Under the pieces are notes generated by a model. That model saw only the letters and a list, made by a program, of their open reading frames with translations. It was not told the DNA's origin and made no database searches. A stretch of 64,000 bases of DNA from Otatea glauca (lineage: Eukaryota > Streptophyta > Magnoliopsida > Poales > Poaceae): contig CM070727.1 in assembly GCA_036346275.1 (NCBI GenBank), forward strand, positions 5,757,760 to 5,821,759. The letters are read 5' to 3'. The translations under genes were made by a program, and so were the position numbers. The first letter of the stretch is position 1; each line of letters starts with the position of its first letter. Shown in pieces: positions 56,062 to 64,000 of this stretch.

Positions 56062-59000
56062 CATGATCTGGAAAAGTGATCAGTTCTTTGGTTCCTCTGG
56101 AAACTAATGCTTCAGTGCATTAGCATGTTCTGAATAAATAAAAGAGGGTGGTTTCTGACAGTTCAGGTCAAAACGTCTGTGTAAGGTTTCCTCTCAGGGC
56201 TAAGCTCATCCTTGGACACTTGCTTGTGCACCTTCCTATTCTTCAGCACTATACATTCTCATTTAACTTAATGTTGATTTGGTCTCAAAAGTAATGTCCT
56301 GCTATTGCTAATGGGAGAAATCATAATCTCCTGCTGCAATTTGCATGCTATATCAGTGATTCTTGAGCACTTACATTACCTGCGAAAAGTAAAATCGATC
56401 AGATAATAATTCTAGATGCTTTATTCGATTAATTTCTGCTGGCTCAAGCAATTGACTATTTTGTGATCTTGACATGCAGCTTTAGCCTTTAGTTGTTAAC
56501 CTGCCACGGTGATTAGTCCGTATCACTGAGTTTTTGTGCTTTTTGCAGGCTATGGATCTTGCAAGTTCCACAGTTCTTTGGGCTGATTGCTGTAAGCTAG
56601 GGAGGACAAGAGGGGAAAATGATTCTTGATTCCGTCAAACCTGATTAGCTAGGAACGTGCTTGTCTTCGTTGATGTTCTTAAGCTTCTGATGCAACAGTG
56701 AAAGCTTGCCTTCTTTTTTGTTGTGGCTTATTCCGAGTTTGAATAAGCTTAGTCCAACTACATTTCCGAAACTAACCCTCTCAACCTTTCCATCTTAGTG
56801 AACGAATCTTTATGAGGGAGATGCTTCTGTTCGAAACTACGTGGAAACATGACTTATGAATTTTGCGACCTATTTGAAACATATGAATTTCATAGTAATT
56901 CAATAATTTTCTTACAGAAACACGAAAAAAATTCCCGTCCAAGGCTATAGAACTCCCCGAACAGACAGAAGTTCGAGCATATGAGCCTTTACGAACCAAA
57001 ATTTGGATAGAAAGACCGTATATTTCTCGTTTCTCGTCACTGACTCACTACAATTCGTTCGAGAAGGACACAAGTCACACAACAGAAGCAGAGGCCATAA
57101 AGTCACTCACGAGAAGACACCTCACGATGTGGCAAGTACACAATGCAGTGACTATTCCTTGGCAACACCAAACAACGCCCGTACATGATTTCTGAATACC
57201 ACAGGTACGCATGCTGGCCATGAAACTGCAGGAAATGCGTGTTTACTGCCTAGGACTTTCCTCGCTCTCGTTGCTTGCGTTTGTGCCGTGCTGTTAGCTA
57301 CTTGACAACCACTCGTCGATCTCACGACAGCGTTCGTTCGAGTTGAGGAAAAATAGCCAAAGAGAAGCAACTTTTTCGTTGCAGAGAGATAACTACTGAC
57401 TAATGGTGACAATATGGTTGGGGCTTTGGGGAAAAGACGACGGTGGCTTTGCTTGACGTGGATGTCAAGTATATCAAGATTCCTCCGGCCAAGTGGCCGG
57501 TATGATGAGCAACGGGAAGGGAGGAGTTGTATATCTACTTCACCACGAACTAGCCTGCATGCGTTACCATATCGCAAACAAATGGCTCCTCAAGGAGAAG
57601 GAAATCACGACATAGTGACGAGTGATTCATGTACTGTATGTAGAAGTTATGGATAACAGGGGTGGATCTACAATAGTATAGTGTTGGATCGGGGTCAAAA
57701 TGATATCGACGGCCGACGCTCTGTAGTTCAATACGTATAGTTTATTTAGTATATAATCATATTATCTTTTTATTATAAATTAACATAGTGTTACGGCTTC
57801 TTTTCTATATCCGCAGCTGATGAGCAACCACACCCACTTAAACTGCTAGCTTTAGCTTTAACCACCACTCCTGTATCCAACACGAAACAGCGAAATTACT
57901 TGCAAGTAAATTAAAGGTGTAGTGTGGTGTCAGTTGGCAAGTACCTTTCGCAGGAACGGCAATGTATCATCTGCCATTCTGCCGTTAATCCCATGGCAAT
58001 GAACAGGCAGTAGTGCACTAGTGCGTCTAAGATGGCTACTCCACCCCCTTTATATTCAAAAGAATCTGGCTTAGATTGTTGTTCCAACTTTCAAGGCATG
58101 TTTCTAACGTAGGAATTATGCAAAAAAAAAAAATGCACAGGAAATTGTATAGGTGCTCTGAAATTCCTACAAGATTCACGTGGTCCAAGCACAACCTCAT
58201 CAGGTGACGGCCTAAATTGAGCGCATCGAAATTACGAAGAGGAAATACTGCAGCTCAGTGGTTCAAGGACCGCATCCGATCCGAGTTTCCCATACAATCC
58301 AGAAGGACCAGAACTCTAGTTCTGTTCCAAGGGACCTTTTTTTTATGAAAAAAAAATCGTAGTACTTGATAGTTGATACACATGGCCACACCGAATCACT
58401 GATTGTCCTCTGAAAACTCCTACCTGGCTACCTCTGCCTCGATCCAATCAGAGTGATGATTAAAGCCGGATCGAAATGGACGCCTTTTCCAGCAAGAACA
58501 GCCGTGCAGACAACACGAACGCACAAGTGTACGTAGCTAGCCAAGCTAGCACACCCCAGATGGACAGGAATATATCAAAGCCATTTCCTCTGAAAAGGAT
58601 GCTGAGAAAAAGGGAAATGCCATGAACTAGTTCATGTTGGTCCAGCGCCAGGGAGATCATGGGAAAGAGATGGCTTTGTTGTCCCCAGCAATATGGAGTA
58701 CTTCTATGAAAGGGGCCGGGCAAGAAACGCCATCTGTCAAAGGGTGCGTTAAAGCTTGTCGGACGTTTCATTTCGGATAGAACATAACGTATTTGGACCT
58801 AAAATAAAGCGGAATGAGCTCTTTCTGTTATCCAGGCATGGAGAAATCAAATGAAAATATATAGCTCCAAATGTGCCAGGAACACTGTTTTAAAAAAAAA
58901 AGTGCCAGGAACGTCGTCTGAAGTATCAAGCCATCTTATTAGAATGACCAGAGTCTCCAAATAGCTCCAAATTTTGGCACCAAATCAAACAAACCCGGAA

Positions 59001-59600
59001 CGAGGCTAGTAAAATCTTAATTATCATCCACATGTGGTAGCATATATAACTGTGTGAATACCGAGTAGAGATCCTTCCCCGAAACCTACGCCACTATTTC
59101 ACATTCGGGCGACCAATCTGGCTGCATATTTTTATTTTTACATATTGATGATCGAAGTAATTATATATAATTTTTCAAGAAAACCTGCGTGTATCTCTGT
59201 GATAGAGAGCACCCTACAGCTACCTACATAAAAAAGGCCATAAGTAGAGTAAGAGCAAACGATAAACTCCCAACAAAATCATCACACGTAAAAAAACAGA
59301 GGCTACGTGCATGCATATTTGTACTCCTACATGACCTCGATCACTAATCCACAAAATAGTAAAATACCATTCCTACACTCTACAAAGAGTTGCTTTTTTT
59401 CCTTATTGAGATGACTCTACAAAGAGTTGCTAGGTTCTGCTACTAAGTTACAAGCAAGCTCTAATCAGTAATTAACCTCCTAATTAAGGTATCCAAACTC
59501 CATTGGAAAGTGTGTAAAGCACAAGAGCCTTTAACCCATAGAACAAGGAGGAGCAAGGCAAAAGCATCATTACAGTCTCCACTCTCCACCCCCACTCTCC
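56062..59600. other. Intergenic DNA, no supported gene
   Basis: Minus-strand frames at 57152-57577 (141 codons) and 58460-58771 (103 codons, hydrophobic middle) have no domain I recognise. A possible exon-like patch follows an acceptor at 56549 (TTTTTGCAG) but stays open for only about 25 codons. Several A tracts occur. No RNA gene seen. Confidence 0.35.
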
Positions 59601-59751
59601 GGTGGGCCCCACCCCGAACATTGGCAGGAAGAACCTTCACGGGCTCGCTACCTGTTTACCCGCACCACCAGCCGTCCATCACCAAACCAACGGACAGATC
59701 TCGCGCCACGCGGACCGGCCAGAGAGGACTCGCTTACTGGTGGGCCCCACC
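59601..59751. promoter_or_regulatory. Pair of GGTGGGCCCCACC palindromes upstream of the C2HC gene
   Basis: The same 13-mer occurs at 59601-59613 and 59739-59751, about 340 and 480 bases before the start codon at 60087. Its GTGGGNCC core matches binding sites of plant TCP transcription factors. The role is inferred from the motif only. Confidence 0.45.
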
Positions 59752-60086
59752 ACCAACCTCTCGCATCCCTCCACCAGTGCCCTAAAAACCGAGCGAAATT
59801 TCCCTCGCCGCGGCGCACATGGCCCGCATTGATGGCGCCACCGCGACTCCCTCACTGACACCGAGGCCTCACAAATCGTTGGACCCACATGTCATTTGCC
59901 CATTCGTGGGTTTAGTTAAGGCTCCCACGCCGCAACAGCCGACGCCCAAGTCTTTTAAGTCCGAACCCCGCCGTTGTCTCGTCCAAAAAGAGGAGCAGCA
60001 GTAGCCTTCCTTCATAGTCTCCGCCCTTTTCGTCGTCGCGGCGCCATTGCCGAGCAGCAGCCGAGGAGTGCAGGAGAGCGGCGGCC

Positions 60087-63000
60087 ATGGAGGGCGACGA
60101 GACGCGGCGGGGGAAGGAGGCGCTCAGCGGGGGCCACCTCTGCCACGTGTGCGGGTACCAGTACCCCAACGCCAACCCCAGCGCCAAGCTCCGCCGCTCC
60201 CACCGAAAGAACTGCCTCAAGATTCCGGCGGCTGCGGACGAGGGCGGTGTCCTGGGGGTGGACGAGCGGGAGGAGGCCGCCGGGGAGCGCAGTGCGGGCG
60301 GGGGTTCCTGCTAGGTACGGCGCTTCGCTTGGCTCTGTTTGGGTTTTGGTGGTTTTGGGGTGTTGATTTTTCGATGGGTGTGCCTGCGTGTGCGCTGTAG
60401 GTGGGGGAGGAGGAGAGGGGGAGGGAGAGGGTAATGGTGCGAGCGAGGTGAATGGAGGCTCTGCTTTGCGCGGATATGCGAATGAAGATGGCGATTTGGT
60501 GGATGACAAGGAGGGTGCAGGTGTGCTCTCTGATCTTTTTCCTGGTTATTTTCCTCCTGCTTACTTTGTCCACTGCTCTACCTTGTGTTTGCCTCAAAGT
60601 TTTTATGTGGGGCTGGCTGCCATTTTGTTGATTTGCTTGCTGCCTCCTGGGCTGTGAGGAATCGAAAATTAGATCACGATGATTTGTGTAAACTAATTTG
60701 TAATTTTGCGTAGCTTGTATCTGCTGTGTGCATCTTGTGCTTTTTGTTATTTGTCTTCTTTTCGCTAGAGATTGAAAAGGCAAAAGTTTGGTTGCCTTTT
60801 GCTAAGTCCCCTTTGGAGAGGAACACAAAACTCACATGGCATTGAGATGGTACTGTTGTGGGGGCCTGGAATAAAAGTTTGAGTGGTTCTTGGTCGGCAT
60901 TAAAGCTGAAAGCGGAGGCACTTGTGTCTCTTGGAGTTAGGGCGATATTTTTGTGATAACGATGTTGAACAGTTGATGGCTTGTTTTGTTACTGTAGATC
61001 TGAACTTTGTTTAAGTTACTTATGTTAAATGTTGAATAAAGTAGTGAATTCAGGCGCTAATAGCAGAGAGCCGGGTACACGATTCCACCGTCTCTTACCT
61101 AGATTACCTCTCCGTGTCTTGTGGCAAGTTGGTAGTCAGCAATAAGAAGCTTTCGCTTGTCTTTGTGGACATGCACATGCATTGGATTCTTTCTCTAGTC
61201 TGGCAGTCAGGCAAGGGTGAACCGATTTGTTAGTTTCTTGGTAATCCATCTTTCATCCTAAAAATCCGACATATCTGTCATTACTCGTGCTGTTAGGTAG
61301 GATATCTTAGAACCTGTCTTTGAACCATTGATTTTCTTTGGTTAGCTCTCTTTGTGGTCTTCCACCACATCTTGTCTTAGTCACATGTGCGTTCTGTTTG
61401 CTGTGCGGAATAGTTTAGCCTCATTAGGTCTGTGCACGTCTGATGTCACAAAATTTTGGATTGATCCCCCTTTTCATATATATTGTAAGTCATCTACTTG
61501 GACAGATCCCATATTTGGGGGCGTTGACGTGAATTGCCGTAATTTATTACCTAATTGTTGTGACTTGTGGCCATGTTGTCATGTATTATCCGTCAATTCT
61601 TAAGTCACAGAGCATCGAACTACTATTTATGTGGCTTTCAGGCTTGCTAGTCAAAATGTTTTTAAAGCCTGGCTTTTAGGTTTAGTCCTCAATATTATCA
61701 ATGTTATATACCAGGAAACTAATGGCTGATTCAGACTGCTTTATTAATCACATGACATGCACTTGTAATATACTCATTTGCAATGTTTTTTTTCTTTCTT
61801 ATTTTCACTTTTTATCTGAGATTTGCCTATTTTTCAATGTCTTTTGTCAATCGTGAAACCTTTGTTATTTTTGCTGATTAATTTTTGCCAGAAAATAATG
61901 AGGGTCAAAAGAGTGCCTTGTCTTTGAAAAATGACCAAGAACACTAGGAGATAACCTACCCAACAAAAAATTGCTTTATTTGTCTTTTTTTACACTCTTT
62001 ATTAGGTCTTGTTTATCGTAACTGCTTGAGTTTGCAAACTGCTGTCATGCGTTGCAGAGACAGGATATTCATGACACCTTTTTAATAAGATTGAAATTTT
62101 AAGAGTCGTTTTACACGGTATGTCTCGCATGATTTGCTGTTGGATGTACACATTTGCCTTTGTTCTCACCAATGCAAATTTCAATATGGGAAAACAGACA
62201 TAAATGGAACAATTTTTTAGGGTATCACCGTATCAGTGCTGTCGCTCATTTGTACGATTTATTGGCACTCTCCAATATTCATGTATTGGTGCAGTTTGTT
62301 CGTTTGTTTACCATCTGGACCACGCAATACATTCCTTTGATGGTCTGAATGTTGCTGCTACCTTCTCCATAGTTGCACTTATTAGTATGACTTCAATTCT
62401 TATAGCCTTTTTCTTTTCCTGATAACGATAACCTGCTACCAGATTCACGTTTACCTGATTTTTCTGTTCCTAAATCCTCTAGTCCTCTGTACTCATTCCT
62501 TGCATTTAGTCAAAAACGCCTTGAATATCTCCTTTGGGAGGGAAAAATGCCTTGAATGTTCACTGATTTTTATACTGAAGCTCTGGTAGTAGAAATGTTA
62601 GTTTGCCTGCTTTTTAGTTATTTCTGGCTATTCCTATGTATCACTAGTAAATGTTCTTTTCCAGAATATTGAACCATTTTGCTTGTTTATTCAAATTTCT
62701 GTGTGTGTTTTGATTTGTTTTTTCTTATGTTCGTTTGATGTGTTCATAGAGCATGCTTCTCCTAACGGTACCGGAGTCCAAGTCATCAGCAGTGAATGTG
62801 GTGATACTGGCCTGATTAATTGCACCAATGGTTCTTTGGAAATTCCAAGTGAAGGCAATGGAGCTATTACTAATTTACTACTTGCTTGCACTGATGGAAG
62901 TCAAAATAAAGTGGTCAAACATTGCTCTGAAATCGCACTTCTTACAGTTGGACATCCGGCTGAACGAGAAGATAGTTTGGATGAGTACCAGGACGCATCT

Positions 63001-64000
63001 CCTTTTCTTCATCAATCAGATTCTGAAGATGGCGCAGCTGTAGCACACAGCTCAGAATTTTGTACAGAAGAAATGAAGAATTTGAATAATGTTTCATTGC
63101 AACCAAGTGTTGCTGCAAATGAAATTCCTGTGGAAATGAATGTGTTAGGCAAAGACCATTTTTCAATAGAACCAAGTATGACTGATTTATCTGCTGACTC
63201 CAAAGTTGGAAAAGAAGTTGAATGTTATTCGGAGAATAGAACTCCTGGATTGGCCAAGCCTGAAGCTAGTCTGAAGCTTGAGAGTCCAGATGAATGCTCA
63301 GTAAATGTTGAGAGCAATAATGCAGATTGCGAATCTGACAAAACATCCAGCAATTGTGAGTTAATTGGTGGGTTGAATGCTTCATCTCTTAAGAAATGCT
63401 CTGCACTTGTTTCAGACCCAGAATCCCAATCTACATGTTCCAGAAAGGTGGGCGGCTTCATGGAAGATACTATGGGTGTTCTGCATATCATGTCTCAAGT
63501 ATCACCAAGACCAGAAATAGTAGGATCATATAATGTTGAATCAGAAACAGTAATCAATCCTAGCAGTAAATTCGTGCTGACTGGAAATGCATTGAAGCTC
63601 ATTAACAATGAAAATTCTACCAGAGGGTGCACCTCACAGAACTGGCCTGTTGAAGATACTTCAGATGTTCAGCTGTGTGTTGATAATTCTTGCCAGGGAA
63701 CTTCATTATGTTCCGTAGTTGGCTACCAGAATGATCTTGCTGTTACTAATGTTGATGGCATGCTCAACTCCACTGCTGGAGACAATTTTAGTGAAGGCAT
63801 TTTAGTAAAGGGCAGTGAGTTGGATTCCTCGTGTGAGGAGAGGCCACAATCAGATGTTGAGCAGATTGTTGATATAGCAGAAGAAAATCATTCCATAGAG
63901 AAGCCTAATGGATTTTCTAATGAGAAAGTCTGCAACAAAGAGATTAACCCTGACGCTCCTACAAAATATCAAGTTTCTATAAGTCAGGAGTATACCGCTT
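60087..64000 (+). CDS. C2HC zinc-finger, long acidic plant protein (5' part; continues past window)
   Basis: Exons: 60087-60303, 60401-60520, and 62750 to beyond 64000. Phases agree (1, then 1). The N-terminus has one finger, CHVCGYQYPNANPSAKLRRSHRKNC, with spacing C-x2-C-x16-H-x3-C. The rest is acidic, Ser/Asn/Glu-rich and probably disordered, with no further domain in the visible 500 or so residues; the last exon is open for more than 1,250 bases. A finger of this type at the head of a very long acidic protein is known in plants, but I cannot name the orthologue, and the function is unknown. The exon 1 donor (GG|GTTCCT) is weak; the stronger-looking TAG|GTACGG at 60314 would place a stop in frame. 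The start is the first ATG before the finger. Confidence 0.65.

Noticed and set aside
57152..57577. 141-codon minus-strand gene
   Set aside because: No domain, no homologue I recognise, and no promoter or splice signals; could be chance.
58460..58771. Small membrane protein on the minus strand
   Set aside because: 103 codons with a hydrophobic stretch, but no family likeness, no neighbouring exons and ordinary intergenic composition.

Overview
The window is nuclear DNA of a flowering plant, almost certainly a grass (Poaceae). Evidence: GC-rich first exons with AT-rich introns and intergenic DNA, GT-AG introns, single-copy genes whose exon structure and protein sequence match what I know of rice-type orthologues, and grass-type repeats (Stowaway MITEs, hAT and CACTA ends, a chromovirus, large Copia-type solo LTRs). 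No database search was run; family names come from recognising motifs.

Layout. 1-1.9 kb: last intron and last exon of a ubiquitin-specific protease (+). 3.7-4.1 kb: foldback element. 4.47-5.04 kb: intronless RING-HC protein (+). 5.85-11.8 kb: CACTA terminus, small tandem duplication, decayed hAT-superfamily transposase gene (-). 11.86-19.02 kb: complete but inactive Ty3/gypsy chromovirus (two LTRs, PBS, PPT, perfect CTCTG target duplication) that itself carries a 1.56 kb hAT element inside pol. 19-23.3 kb: MITEs, a methyltransferase-like pseudogene, a hAT end and a perfect 39-bp hairpin.

23.4-37.8 kb is the conserved gene island: NEPRO_N-like nucleolar protein (+, 8 exons), tRNA-splicing endonuclease subunit Sen54 (-, 4 exons), SUMO-targeted-type RING E3 (+, 4 coding exons located), cyclin C (-, 9 exons). 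Sen54 and the E3 are divergent and share a short promoter; the other neighbours are convergent. All four frames close across every proposed splice junction. The themes are RNA processing, ubiquitin/SUMO signalling and Mediator-kinase transcription control; nothing suggests one pathway.

38.0-56.1 kb is a second transposon block. Its core is an 8,523-bp Mutator-like element (38866-47388) with about 110-bp TIRs and a perfect 9-bp target duplication. It carries, in one orientation, a MURA-type transposase, a plant-mobile-domain (PMD) gene and a GRF-zinc-finger gene, all degraded. A GGGCGATCGCCC palindrome recurs in both TIRs and in front of the internal genes; this is the most interesting object here. 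Downstream are two solo LTRs of 2.0 and 1.85 kb in opposite orientation, each with a perfect 5-bp target duplication and internal palindrome-rich tandem repeats, plus two hAT MITEs and an LTR fragment.

60.1-64.0 kb: start of a long acidic protein with an N-terminal C2HC finger (+), cut by the window edge.
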